NCBI GenBank assembly: GCA_045117995.1
Contig: JBGUOH010000008.1
Coordinates: 1 to 27,296, forward strand
Reading direction: 5' to 3'
DNA length: 27,296 bases
DNA from: RUG14515 sp045117995
GTDB lineage: Bacteria; Bacillota_I; Bacilli_A; RFN20; CAG-826
Part shown: piece by piece, positions 13,178 to 21,242 of the stretch
Position numbering within the stretch: the stretch's first letter is position 1
Layout of the letters: each line of letters starts with the position of its first letter
Translations under genes and position numbers: made by a program
Notes under the pieces: model-generated
Seen by the model: the letters and a program-made list of their open reading frames with translations, nothing else
Told to the model about the DNA's origin: nothing
Database searches by the model: none

Positions 13178-13209
13178 AACAAGCGCTCAATTCGAACGCT
13201 TGTTTTTTA
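13178..13209. terminator. Bidirectional terminator between the esterase and toxin genes
   Basis: AACAAGCG (13178-13185) pairs with CGCTTGTT (13197-13204). T residues follow on the plus strand, and the A-rich left side gives T residues on the minus strand, so it can serve both converging genes. It touches the toxin stop codon. Confidence 0.8.
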
Positions 13210-13629
13210 TTGCTCGTTTAACCAAATGTTTAATATTTCACTGGGTGTGAAAACAGGTAATTTAGATTTAGTGAATCCTTTTTTATCGAATGTGATTATA
13301 GCGTCGCACATCGATTCTTCTGCTGCTATCAATTGTAGTGAGTCTTCATAATCGTTTGCATCTGAATACAATGACTCAATTGCTGCATCTGCGCTAATAT
13401 CAATTACCTTTGACGCCATTGAATAAACTTGTAGTTGAAGCTTTTTCGTGACTTCTAAATCATGTGTATATCTATGAACTACGTAACCAATATCTCGAAG
13501 ACTCATTGCTGTAACATACGTTTGGTTGTGTCTTGTTAAAGCGAATCGAAAAAAAGATCTAACATCGTTATAATTCTCGCGCTTTAGCAAGTATTCGATG
13601 TAAATGTTTGTGTCGATTAGCAATCTCAT
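13207..13629 (-). CDS. PIN-domain toxin (VapC-like ribonuclease)
   Basis: The 140-residue protein is a PIN-domain nuclease of the kind that acts as the toxin of type II toxin–antitoxin pairs by cutting RNA with Mg2+. The first acidic residue is in LLIDTN (Asp6). AMSLRDIGYVV (Asp46) is typical of the PIN_3 subgroup. NDYEDSLQLIAAEESMCDAIITFDKKGF (92-119) holds Glu95/Asp96 and Asp109. The start codon overlaps the antitoxin stop codon by four bases (ATGA) and the pair reads on the minus strand, opposite to all other genes here. Its codon use is less biased than the housekeeping neighbours, consistent with acquisition. It would be inactive while bound to the antitoxin. Confidence 0.9.
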   Translation of the reverse strand: MRLLIDTNIYIEYLLKRENYNDVRSFFRFALTRHNQTYVTAMSLRDIGYVVHRYTHDLEVTKKLQLQVYSMASKVIDISADAAIESLYSDANDYEDSLQLIAAEESMCDAIITFDKKGFTKSKLPVFTPSEILNIWLNEQ

Positions 13630-13856
13630 CTTTTTTCAATAGCCTCACAAATAATGTCTTCATCACTCATTTTTATAGTCTTATCTATTTCTAACTCATT
13701 AATCGATTTGTCTAAATCGTAAAAGGCTTTTAGTTGTGGGTTCATTAAGACCGAAATGATTTTATTGTTTTTTGTGATGTAGACATCTTCAGTCGCAGAT
13801 TTCTCTAAATAATAACTCAAATTATTCTTTAATTCTGTCGCCGTTACATAGCACAT
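13626..13856 (-). CDS. Antitoxin, Phd/YefM-type
   Basis: The 76-residue protein starts MCYVTATELKNNLSYYLEKSATEDVYITKNNKIISVLMNP. This is the usual Phd/YefM N-terminal fold: an initial strand and helix T-A-T-E-L-K-N-N-L, then V-Y-I-T-K-N-N-K. The acidic C-terminal part would wrap the toxin. The ATG at 13856 is chosen because GAGGTG lies seven bases upstream and the family begins at this point. A longer reading from 13895 would add 13 unrelated hydrophobic residues and run into the operator repeats. It lies first in the operon, overlapping the PIN gene by four bases. Phd/YefM proteins repress their own promoter, and three TGTACA boxes stand just upstream. Confidence 0.88.
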   Translation of the reverse strand: MCYVTATELKNNLSYYLEKSATEDVYITKNNKIISVLMNPQLKAFYDLDKSINELEIDKTIKMSDEDIICEAIEKR

Positions 13857-13885
13857 AATTATCACCTCAATTACATTGTAGATTA

Positions 13886-13939
13886 AAATGTACAAAAAAA
13901 CTATTGAAAATGTACAAAATAATTACGATAAATGTACAA
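13886..13939. promoter_or_regulatory. Three-box TGTACA operator of the toxin–antitoxin pair
   Basis: AAATGTACAA occurs at 13886-13895, 13908-13917 and 13930-13939, each exactly 22 bases apart. The core TGTACA is palindromic and identical to the motif recognised by E. coli YefM. The boxes cover the region where the minus-strand promoter of the antitoxin gene should lie (for instance a TACAAT on the minus strand at 13875-13880) and extend to about 80 bases before uvrA. Confidence 0.75.
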
Positions 13940-13981
13940 TCACATAATTCAGCAAGTCTATATGCATTTATATAGTCATCA

Positions 13982-14008
13982 CTTCGTATTTTTGATAAAA
14001 TAACGAAG
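13982..14008 (+). promoter_or_regulatory. Inverted repeat over the putative uvrA promoter
   Basis: CTTCGT (13982-13987) pairs with ACGAAG (14003-14008). The inner ATTTT/AAAAT pairs too with one bulged A, giving an 11-pair stem with loop TGAT. A likely -10 box TAAAAT (13996-14001) lies within it. No T run follows, so it looks like an operator or 5' hairpin rather than a terminator. It is not a canonical Gram-positive LexA box. Confidence 0.35.
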
Positions 14009-14017
14009 ATTAACGAT

Positions 14018-16855
14018 ATGGAAAAGAAAATAATTGTCAAAGGCGCAAGAGAGAATAATTTAAAAAACATTGATGTTTCCATTCCAAAGGATTCATTAGT
14101 GGTCTTTTCTGGTTTATCAGGTTCTGGTAAATCCACTTTAGCGTTCGATACAATCTTTGCTGAAGGTCAAAGAAGATACATGGAATCATTATCTAGTTAC
14201 GCTAGACAATTTTTAGGTAACTTCGATAAACCTGATGTCGACGCTATCGAAGGCTTATCTCCAAGTATCGCTATTGATCAAAAGTCTGTTTCCCATAACC
14301 CAAGAAGTACTGTGGGTACTGTGACTGAGATCTATGACTACTTAAGACTTTTATTTGGTCGTATCGGTATTCCATATTGTCCAAACCACAACGAACCAAT
14401 TATTTCCTTCTCTGTCACCATGATGACTGATGTGGTGATGTCTTATCCAGAAGGTACAAAGATTCAATTATTATCGCCTATCGTCCATGCGGAAAAAGGC
14501 ACGCAAAAAGACGTCTTAGAAAAGATTAGAAAAGATGGTTTCAATCGTGTACGAGTGGATTCCGTCATTATGACGCTTGAAGAAGTGCCTGCTTTAGAGA
14601 AGAACAAAAAGCATAGCATTGATATCGTCGTGGACCGTTTAATTATCAAGCCAGACGTGAGAAGCCGTGTCTTCGAATCCATCGAAACCGCACTTAATTT
14701 CTCCAAAGGTTTATTAATCATCCTCACTAGTGAAGAAGAAAGATTATTATCCGATAAACATACATGTCCTAAATGTGGATTCTCCGTTCCAAGAGTGGAA
14801 CCACGTTTATTCTCGTTTAATTCACCTTTAGGCTTCTGTCCTGACTGTAAAGGTTTAGGTATGAAACGCGAAGCGGATATCCGCAAGATGATTCCTAATC
14901 CAAAACTCAGTATTAACGAAGGGGCAATTAAATACTACGCTCATCAAGTTGGCTCTTTGAACTTAGAATGGCAAGAATTTGTCATGCTCTGTAACTTATA
15001 TAACATTCCACTTGATAAACCATGGAACGATTTAACCATGGAACAACAACGTATTGCGTTGTATGGTTCCCCAGTAGTTCATCAATATACCCTTAAGAGC
15101 AGCAGTGGTAACACTATGCACAGAAATCAATCAATTGAAGGTATCAAAACAAAGTTAGAAAGACTTTATAACGATACAACTTCTGATTGGATGAGAGACT
15201 ACTATGAAACATTTATGAGTGATCATGAATGTACCACATGTCATGGTCAAAGATTAAATGAAGCCGCTTTAAGTGTGAAGATTGATAAAAAGAATATTTG
15301 GGATGTTTCCTCCATGCAACTTAAAGACTTAAAAGCATGGGTGGAAGCTTTACCAGGTAAATTAAACGAATCAGAAAATAAAATCGCTGACTTAGTCCTT
15401 AAAGAAGTGAGCAATCGTGCTTCCTTCTTATGTGATGTCGGTCTTGAATACTTAACATTGTCCCGTCTTGCGATGACTTTAAGTGGTGGTGAATCACAAC
15501 GTATTAGATTAGCCACTCAAATCGGTAGTAAATTAACCGGTGTCTTATATGTTATGGATGAACCATCAATTGGTCTACATAGTAGAGACAGCGAAAAGCT
15601 CATCAAAACTATGAAAGAGATGAGAGATATTGGCAATACCTTAATCGTTGTGGAACACGATGAAGAAATGATTAGAAGTGCGGACTATGTCGTCGATATT
15701 GGTCCAGGCGCTGGTATACATGGCGGTGAAGTTGTCGCTATGGGCACTCCTGAAGATATTAAAAATAATCCTAAGAGCATTACTGGAGCCTATCTCGCTG
15801 AAAGAGAATACATCGCTATTCCAAAAAATAGAAGAAAAGGTAACGGTAAGTTTATCTCTATTAAAGGTGCATGCTGCAATAACTTAAAGAAAGTTAATGT
15901 TGATATACCTTTAGGTAAATTCGTCGCTGTCACTGGTGTTTCTGGTTCTGGTAAATCCACTTTGATTAATCAAACGTTATTTAACCACTTAACAGAACAT
16001 TTCACAGGTGAACCTGCTTTCGCGGGTGAAGTTAAATCCATTACTGGTTTTGAAAATATCGATAAGGTTATCGACATTACTCAAGAGCCAATTGGTAGAA
16101 CTCCAAGAAGTAATCCAGCGACATACGTCAAAGTATTTGATGATATTAGAACCTTGTTCGCTGAAACTGTTGAAGCAAAGGCTAGAGGCTATGATAAAGG
16201 CAGATTCTCCTTTAACGTTGAAGGTGGTCGATGTGAAAAATGTGGTGGTGCGGGTGTTACTCGTATCCCAATGAACTTCTTACCAGATGTTTACGTTAAG
16301 TGTGATGCCTGTAACGGCAAACGCTACAATGAAGAAACATTACAAGTCACCTATAAAGGTAAGAGCATCTATGATGTTTTAGAAATGACTGTGGAAGACG
16401 CCTTACATTTCTTCGCTAATAGACCATCGTTAGCCAAGCGTATTCAAACCTTATATGATGTCGGTCTAGGCTATATTAAATTAGGTCAACCCGCGACAAC
16501 ATTAAGTGGTGGTGAGGCCCAACGTGTTAAACTCGCTAGTGAACTACAAAAACGTCCAACAGGTAAGACACTATACATTCTTGATGAACCAACTACTGGT
16601 TTACACACTGATGATGTGAAGAGATTGATTAAAGTCTTACAACGTATCGTGGATCATGGTGATACTGTTTTAGTTATTGAACACAATCTTGATGTAATCA
16701 AGGTTAGTGATTATATTATAGACTTAGGTCCAGATGGTGGTGACGCTGGTGGCAAGATTATTGCTACAGGCACCCCAGAAGAAGTAGCAAACAATCCTGC
16801 TTCCTATACTGGTTCCTACCTAAAGAAAGTATTAAAAAAGGAGCATTACGAATAG
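14018..16855 (+). CDS. uvrA: Excinuclease ABC subunit A
   Basis: UvrA is the damage-recognition ATPase of nucleotide excision repair; it loads UvrB on damaged DNA. The 945-residue product has the full family layout. The first Walker A, GLSGSGKST, is at residues 32-40, followed by RRYMESLSSYARQFLG and the zinc ligands CPKC from residue 250 with CPDC. The first signature is LSGGESQR near 488 and the second Walker A GVSGSGKS near 640. The second zinc site is CEKCGGAG near 739 with CDACNGKRYN. The second signature is LSGGEAQR near 829, followed by ILDEPTTGLH. The start matches the family, but there is no ribosome binding site. uvrB is not in the window, and the next gene is lgt, three bases after the stop codon, so the repair gene heads a lipoprotein/redox operon. 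Confidence 0.98.
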   Translation: MEKKIIVKGARENNLKNIDVSIPKDSLVVFSGLSGSGKSTLAFDTIFAEGQRRYMESLSSYARQFLGNFDKPDVDAIEGLSPSIAIDQKSVSHNPRSTVGTVTEIYDYLRLLFGRIGIPYCPNHNEPIISFSVTMMTDVVMSYPEGTKIQLLSPIVHAEKGTQKDVLEKIRKDGFNRVRVDSVIMTLEEVPALEKNKKHSIDIVVDRLIIKPDVRSRVFESIETALNFSKGLLIILTSEEERLLSDKHTCPKCGFSVPRVEPRLFSFNSPLGFCPDCKGLGMKREADIRKMIPNPKLSINEGAIKYYAHQVGSLNLEWQEFVMLCNLYNIPLDKPWNDLTMEQQRIALYGSPVVHQYTLKSSSGNTMHRNQSIEGIKTKLERLYNDTTSDWMRDYYETFMSDHECTTCHGQRLNEAALSVKIDKKNIWDVSSMQLKDLKAWVEALPGKLNESENKIADLVLKEVSNRASFLCDVGLEYLTLSRLAMTLSGGESQRIRLATQIGSKLTGVLYVMDEPSIGLHSRDSEKLIKTMKEMRDIGNTLIVVEHDEEMIRSADYVVDIGPGAGIHGGEVVAMGTPEDIKNNPKSITGAYLAEREYIAIPKNRRKGNGKFISIKGACCNNLKKVNVDIPLGKFVAVTGVSGSGKSTLINQTLFNHLTEHFTGEPAFAGEVKSITGFENIDKVIDITQEPIGRTPRSNPATYVKVFDDIRTLFAETVEAKARGYDKGRFSFNVEGGRCEKCGGAGVTRIPMNFLPDVYVKCDACNGKRYNEETLQVTYKGKSIYDVLEMTVEDALHFFANRPSLAKRIQTLYDVGLGYIKLGQPATTLSGGEAQRVKLASELQKRPTGKTLYILDEPTTGLHTDDVKRLIKVLQRIVDHGDTVLVIEHNLDVIKVSDYIIDLGPDGGDAGGKIIATGTPEEVANNPASYTGSYLKKVLKKEHYE

Positions 16856-16858
16856 ATT

Positions 16859-18406
16859 ATGATTATTGGAATTGTCTTTTCCTCCATTTTTGCGGGTCTA
16901 TTTATTGCCGCGATAGTGTTTAGTCTTTATTTCACAATTAGTTTAGTTAAAACCCCAATGATAGAAGTGGATTATAAAAAACACTTCCGTAAAGTCGGTC
17001 TTATTATCGCTGGTGGTATCGCTGCATTCGTTGCTGCTTCTTTATTCGTTTACATGATATTAAAAGCGAACCCAACCGCTCCATATATCCTCCAATTAAT
17101 CTTTGGTGGCATCTTATTCAGTGGTGGTTTATTAATCGCTATTAACTGCTTTATTCTCCATTACTATGGAAGAAATCTTCCAGAGAAGCTTGATAAATGG
17201 TTATTTAGAATCCAAATTATTGGTTTTGTGGTAGCTGTTTTCTTCTTCTTTGTTTGGACAAATGGTTTAGCGCCATACTTATCATACCCATTACCTAATG
17301 GTATTAACTTCATGCACGGCTTAGTCACTCCTGGCGCTGAAGATAAAGATGGTAACCCAATTGGTCCTAATATTGCTTTCTACGCTATCTGCATCTTAAG
17401 TGGTGCAATTCTCGTTTATTTCTTATGCGATCACTACATGTATAAAGAATATGGTGAACACGGTATCTTAGAATCCACGTTCTTTGTGGCGTTCCCTGCC
17501 GGCATTATCGGTGGCCGTATTGGTTATGTTATTGGTCAATGGCATGAATTCTCCGGTAACATCCTTGATATATTTGCCATTTGGAAAGGTGGCTTGACCA
17601 TCCTAGCGGGCGCTCCTGTGGGTATTGTCGTTGGTGTTATTTGGTATTTATGGCGTCATCACGATAAATCCCTTTGGGTTATCTTCGATATTGCCTTACC
17701 TTCTATTCTTATTGCACAAGCCATCGGTAGATGGGGCAACTTCTTTAACTGCGAAGTGCATGGTGAAGCCGTAGCGTTAGAAAACTGGAAATGGTTACCA
17801 GAAATCATCTGGAGAAATAGTCAGTTTGATCAAAGTGGGTCATTCGCCGGTGATGGTAACTTATATCTGCCATTGTTCTTTATTGAAGCTATTATCAACT
17901 TATTAGGCTATTTCGTTTTAGCCCATGTCTTTGGTAGAGCCTTAAGAAAATATCTCGAATTCGGTGATGTCGGCTTTGGCTACATCATCTGGTACGGCTT
18001 AACTAGAGTCTTCCTTGAACCACTTAGAGCGGGCGCTTATCAAATGGGTCCAAAAGGCTATTGGTCATGGATGTGGTCGATGGCGTTCGTCGTGGCTGGT
18101 ACATTAATGATTATTGTTAACCATATTGTTAGGACAATTCTTAAAAAGAAAAAAGGTACGTTTAACGTTAAACCATATGATAAGAAGCTTGGTATTATTG
18201 CTTCCTTAGTTATTATTGCCGTTGGTGCAGCGTTTGTGGCTGTCGCCGTCAACTTATTGAGCGCTAATACGTTCGTAGAAAAAGTGGTCTATAACGGCTT
18301 TAACGTTGGTTTAATTACATTAGTCCTAGGTATATCTATCTTGTTATGCTTAGGCATCAGTGTCCCAATCTTCGTGGACGCTTTGAAAGGCAAACAACAT
18401 GAATAA
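16859..18406 (+). CDS. lgt: Prolipoprotein diacylglyceryl transferase, extended form
   Basis: Lgt transfers diacylglycerol from phosphatidylglycerol to the lipobox cysteine of prolipoproteins, such as the three encoded in this window, in the cytoplasmic membrane. The 515-residue protein is nearly twice the usual 260-300. The catalytic core spans about residues 165-430. It includes GGRIGYVIGQWHEF, KGGLTILAGAPVG, the signature GRWGNFFNCEVHG from residue 290, and TRVFLEPLRAGAY with the conserved arginine. Before it lie four extra membrane segments (about 1-30, 45-67, 75-105, 115-145) and after it two more (about 440-465, 480-505). The start three bases after uvrA relies on AAGGAG 15 bases upstream, inside uvrA. 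The next gene overlaps its end by eight bases. Confidence 0.95.
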   Translation: MIIGIVFSSIFAGLFIAAIVFSLYFTISLVKTPMIEVDYKKHFRKVGLIIAGGIAAFVAASLFVYMILKANPTAPYILQLIFGGILFSGGLLIAINCFILHYYGRNLPEKLDKWLFRIQIIGFVVAVFFFFVWTNGLAPYLSYPLPNGINFMHGLVTPGAEDKDGNPIGPNIAFYAICILSGAILVYFLCDHYMYKEYGEHGILESTFFVAFPAGIIGGRIGYVIGQWHEFSGNILDIFAIWKGGLTILAGAPVGIVVGVIWYLWRHHDKSLWVIFDIALPSILIAQAIGRWGNFFNCEVHGEAVALENWKWLPEIIWRNSQFDQSGSFAGDGNLYLPLFFIEAIINLLGYFVLAHVFGRALRKYLEFGDVGFGYIIWYGLTRVFLEPLRAGAYQMGPKGYWSWMWSMAFVVAGTLMIIVNHIVRTILKKKKGTFNVKPYDKKLGIIASLVIIAVGAAFVAVAVNLLSANTFVEKVVYNGFNVGLITLVLGISILLCLGISVPIFVDALKGKQHE

Positions 18407-19040
18407 ATATCGCGTTCTTCTTTTTGATTTGGATGGTACGCTTTGCGATACAGATGAAATGCTCATCCAATCCTTTTTCGCACTTTATAAAAAGTATCAC
18501 CCAACAAAGATTAGAACTAGAGAAGAGTTAATCTATTTTTCAGGCCCTCCAATTAAGAAGACACTCGCGGATGAATTCCCTGATTATACATTTGAAGAAA
18601 TCTACAAAGCTTTCCAAGAAACATCAAGAGAACTATATCTCCCATATGTTCACGCTTTTGATAATGAAATCGAAGTTCTTAAGAAATTAAGAGCAGCGGG
18701 TTACCTATTAGGGGTTGTCACTAATAAAGGTGCGCCTTTAACTAAATATTCCTTAGAAGTAGCCCATATTGATGGCTTATTCGATGTGGTCATTTCCGCG
18801 GATGATGTGAACGCTCCAAAACCAAGTCCCGCTGGTATTTTTAAAGCGCTTGAGCGTTTAGGAATTGAATCGAAAGAAGAAGTTCTTTATATTGGTGATA
18901 ACGATATTGATTATGAAACCGCTACTAACGCGGGTGTTGATTCTATGCTTGTGACTTGGGGCCCAAGAGAAATCAAACGCAAAAAGGACGCGACATATGC
19001 GGTTGGTTCATATAATGAACTAGGAGGTCTTCTTTTATGA
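18399..19040 (+). CDS. HAD-family phosphatase, PpaX/Gph-like
   Basis: The 213-residue cytoplasmic protein is a HAD-superfamily hydrolase. FDLDGTLCDTDE carries the nucleophile Asp10 and acid/base Asp12, VVTNKGA is motif II, and KPSPAGIFKALERLG with YIGDNDIDYETATNAG are motifs III and IV. A helical cap domain lies between about residues 15 and 85. In Bacillus the gene between lgt and trxB at this position is ppaX, a pyrophosphatase that serves HPr kinase/phosphorylase. The place in the cluster therefore suggests PpaX, but phosphoglycolate phosphatases look alike, and hprK itself is not here. It overlaps lgt by eight bases and trxB by four, with AAAGG before its start inside lgt. Confidence 0.9.
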   Translation: MNKYRVLLFDLDGTLCDTDEMLIQSFFALYKKYHPTKIRTREELIYFSGPPIKKTLADEFPDYTFEEIYKAFQETSRELYLPYVHAFDNEIEVLKKLRAAGYLLGVVTNKGAPLTKYSLEVAHIDGLFDVVISADDVNAPKPSPAGIFKALERLGIESKEEVLYIGDNDIDYETATNAGVDSMLVTWGPREIKRKKDATYAVGSYNELGGLLL

Positions 19041-19951
19041 AAATCTATGACGCTTTAATTATTGGTGCAGGCCCATGTGGCATTAGAAGCGCTATTATTC
19101 TTAAAGAAGCAGGCTTAGATGTCGCGGTTTTCGAATATAGTACACCAGGTGGCAAGATCAATATTGCGCCACGTGTTGATAACTATCCAGGCTTTACCAA
19201 AATCCCTGGTCCAGATCTAGCGGTGGAATTCTTTAATTGGCTCAATAAAGCAGAAGTGGAAATGATTCCTGAAGAAGTTACTTCCCTAACTAAAAAAGAC
19301 GGTATTTTTCATTTAGAAACTCCAGAAGGTAAATACGCTGCTAAAACAGTAATTATTGCTTCAGGTACTAAAGAAAGACAATTAGGCTTACCAAACGAAG
19401 AGAAATTATTCGGCCATGGTGTATCATACTGCGCTGTTTGTGATGGTCACTTCTTTAAAAACCAAGATGTCTTAATGATTGGTGGTGGTAACACCGCGCT
19501 TAAAGAAGCCATCTATATGGCGGATTTAGCCCATCATGTTTATTTAATTCATAGAAGAAATGAATTCAGAGGCAATAAATACCTTGTTGATGAAATCAAC
19601 GCTTTACCAAACGCCACAATCTTAACACCATATGTTCCAGTGGCTATCTTAGGCGATGATAAAGTTACAGGGGCGGTTATTAAAAACGTTGAAACCGGTG
19701 AAGAAAAGACTCTTGAAGTCCAAGGTGTTTTCCCACTTGTTGGTCAAATTCCAAATTCCAAATATATTAAGATTGAAGGCGTCACTAATGAATGGGGTAC
19801 CATTCCAGTGGATCCAAAAACCAAACAAACTAGTGTGGAAGGTCTTTACGCCGGTGGTGATATTCTTCCACGTGATATTAGACAAATTTATTTGTCAGAA
19901 GTCGATGGTAAAGCCGCTTGTAAGGCTATCCTAGAATACTTAAAGAAATAA
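19037..19951 (+). CDS. trxB: Thioredoxin reductase (NADPH)
   Basis: TrxB passes electrons from NADPH through FAD to thioredoxin, keeping cytoplasmic thiols reduced. The 304 residues match the low-molecular-weight family. The FAD motif is GAGPCG (10-15, with Cys where Ala is usual). The redox-active pair is CAVC (132-135) in the CAVCDGHFF context. The NADPH fold has GGGNTA (149-154) and HRR (172-174), whose arginines bind the NADP phosphate. A final FAD-binding YAGGDILPRDIRQIYLSEVDG closes the protein; the usual wording is G-D-x-R-x-x-x-x-R-Q. AGGAGG precedes the ATG, which overlaps the HAD gene stop codon (ATGA). whiA starts one base after its stop codon. Confidence 0.97.
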   Translation: MKIYDALIIGAGPCGIRSAIILKEAGLDVAVFEYSTPGGKINIAPRVDNYPGFTKIPGPDLAVEFFNWLNKAEVEMIPEEVTSLTKKDGIFHLETPEGKYAAKTVIIASGTKERQLGLPNEEKLFGHGVSYCAVCDGHFFKNQDVLMIGGGNTALKEAIYMADLAHHVYLIHRRNEFRGNKYLVDEINALPNATILTPYVPVAILGDDKVTGAVIKNVETGEEKTLEVQGVFPLVGQIPNSKYIKIEGVTNEWGTIPVDPKTKQTSVEGLYAGGDILPRDIRQIYLSEVDGKAACKAILEYLKK

Positions 19952-19952
19952 A

Positions 19953-20912
19953 ATGCGCAATAAGAACTCATTTACTAGTCAGGTTAAAGAAGAGTTAGCC
20001 TCTAACGTTTATACGTCAGGGGATCGTTTAAGAGCCCTTCTTTCAGCCTATATTAGAATTAATGGTTCTTTAGTGTTTAGACATAAAAAGACTTTATTAC
20101 AGCTCAATACTGAAAATGCGAAGATTGGGCGTTTTATCTTTGAAACAATTAACGAGATTTATCACGCTAATGCGGAACTCATTGTTAAAGAGAAAAGAAA
20201 TCTTGATAAGAGTAAGTCATACATGATTGAAATCGCTGACGCTAGTGAAGCGATTATGGATGATTTAGAAATCTCCTTCTTAGAAGGTAAGATTAGTAAG
20301 AACATCGTTAAGAACGACGATACAATCTCTGGTTACCTCATTGGCGCCTTTTTAGCCGCTGGTAGTGTTAATTCCCCAGTGACGAGTAATTATCACCTAG
20401 AAATCGCTTTAAACAGCGAAAACTACGCTAAATGGTTAGCAAAGCTATTTGCCAAATATAAAAACAGTAATATTGAACCAAAGATTACTCATCGTCGAGA
20501 TGAATATGTCATTTACTTTAAAAAGAGTGATCAAATATCTAACTTCCTTATCATGGTGGGTGCGGTTTCCTCATGCTTAGAATTTGAGGATATACGCGCG
20601 AATAGAGACTTAATGAACAACGCTAATAGATTAACAAATATGGATACCGCAAATATGAAAAGAACAATCGAAACTGGTTCTCGTCAAGCGGAAGAAATTT
20701 CCTATATTGAACAAGCTCTTGGTATTGATAATATTACCAATTTAAAAGAGAGAGAATTATGCCGTTTAAGACTAGCAAATGAAGCGGCTTCTCTCCAAGA
20801 ACTAGCGGACCTTCTTTCTGAAAGATTCAAGAAACCCATTACTAAAAGTAATGTTAATCATTTATTCCGCTCAATTCACGCATTATATGAGAGGCTAAAT
20901 AATGACAATTAA
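19953..20912 (+). CDS. whiA: DNA-binding protein WhiA
   Basis: WhiA is a conserved Gram-positive protein that combines a LAGLIDADG homing-endonuclease-like fold without nuclease activity and a C-terminal helix-turn-helix. It affects sporulation in actinomycetes, and cell division and chromosome segregation in Bacillus. The 319-residue product begins FTSQVKEELASNVY. It contains GAFLAAGSVNSPVTSNYHLEI near residue 130 and NRLTNMDTANMKRTIETGSRQAEEI before the helix-turn-helix, all family hallmarks. The start follows trxB by one base with no ribosome binding site, so translation is probably coupled. The gene ends inside the start of an XRE-type regulator (11-base overlap). The usual Firmicutes neighbours rapZ and yvcK are absent. 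Confidence 0.97.
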   Translation: MRNKNSFTSQVKEELASNVYTSGDRLRALLSAYIRINGSLVFRHKKTLLQLNTENAKIGRFIFETINEIYHANAELIVKEKRNLDKSKSYMIEIADASEAIMDDLEISFLEGKISKNIVKNDDTISGYLIGAFLAAGSVNSPVTSNYHLEIALNSENYAKWLAKLFAKYKNSNIEPKITHRRDEYVIYFKKSDQISNFLIMVGAVSSCLEFEDIRANRDLMNNANRLTNMDTANMKRTIETGSRQAEEISYIEQALGIDNITNLKERELCRLRLANEAASLQELADLLSERFKKPITKSNVNHLFRSIHALYERLNNDN

Positions 20913-21120
20913 TAAGCAATTAGGCGCTCGCATAAGATACCTTAGACAACAGAAAAACTGGACGATTGAAGACCTGGCATTAGAAGCAGGAATTAATCGT
21001 AATTATCTCTGCGATTTAGAGAGAGGATCTCGTAATCCAACAGTTAATGTTTTAAATAAAGTGGCTAAGGCTTTAGATATCAATTTATCTACGCTATTTG
21101 AAGGAATAGTGGAGATGTAA
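20902..21120 (+). CDS. XRE-family helix-turn-helix regulator
   Basis: The 72-residue protein is almost entirely one Cro/CI-type helix-turn-helix domain. It begins GARIRYLRQQKNWTIEDLALEAGINRNYLCDLERG and continues with RNPTVNVLNKVAKALDINLSTLF. The wording N-R-N-Y-L-C-D-L-E-R-G is like that of small controller proteins of restriction–modification systems, but no such system is nearby, so a stand-alone regulator is likelier. GAGAGG before the ATG and an 11-base overlap with whiA tie it to the upstream operon. It is the last gene before the terminator. The gap promoter, with its palindrome, starts about 60 bases later, so that operon is a possible target. Confidence 0.9.
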   Translation: MTINKQLGARIRYLRQQKNWTIEDLALEAGINRNYLCDLERGSRNPTVNVLNKVAKALDINLSTLFEGIVEM

Positions 21121-21146
21121 TCTTCTATTTATATCTTTATAAATAT

Positions 21147-21177
21147 AAGCACGTAAAAAAGATTATGTGCTTTTTTC
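21147..21177 (+). terminator. Terminator of the uvrA–lgt–trxB–whiA operon
   Basis: AAGCACGTAA (21147-21156) pairs with TTATGTGCTT (21163-21172) around a 6-base loop, with one G-T pair, and is followed by T residues. Confidence 0.85.
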
Positions 21178-21211
21178 TTGCAACTTATATTTAATATAAG
21201 TAATATATAAT
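21178..21211 (+). promoter_or_regulatory. gap promoter with internal palindrome
   Basis: TTGCAA (21178-21183) is followed after 17 bases by TAATAT (21201-21206) or after 22 by the better TATAAT (21206-21211). ACTTATA (21183-21189) and TATAAGT (21195-21201) form a perfect inverted repeat with a 5-base centre, filling the space between the boxes. A bound repressor there would block the polymerase. Confidence 0.6.
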
Positions 21212-21242
21212 CGCAGTGACAAATAAAGGAGGCATAAATTAC

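Noticed and set aside
13886..13939. CRISPR-like array
   Set aside because: The three 10-base repeats have only 12 bases between them and lie over a toxin–antitoxin promoter; they are operator boxes, and no cas gene is present.
13867..14136. 89-codon minus-strand frame across the uvrA start and the TGTACA boxes
   Set aside because: It would cover the operator and the UvrA Walker A region and has no family likeness; the antitoxin gene starts separately at 13856.
14464..14886. 140-codon minus-strand open frame inside uvrA
   Set aside because: Antisense to conserved UvrA sequence including the first zinc site, with low-complexity composition and no start signal.
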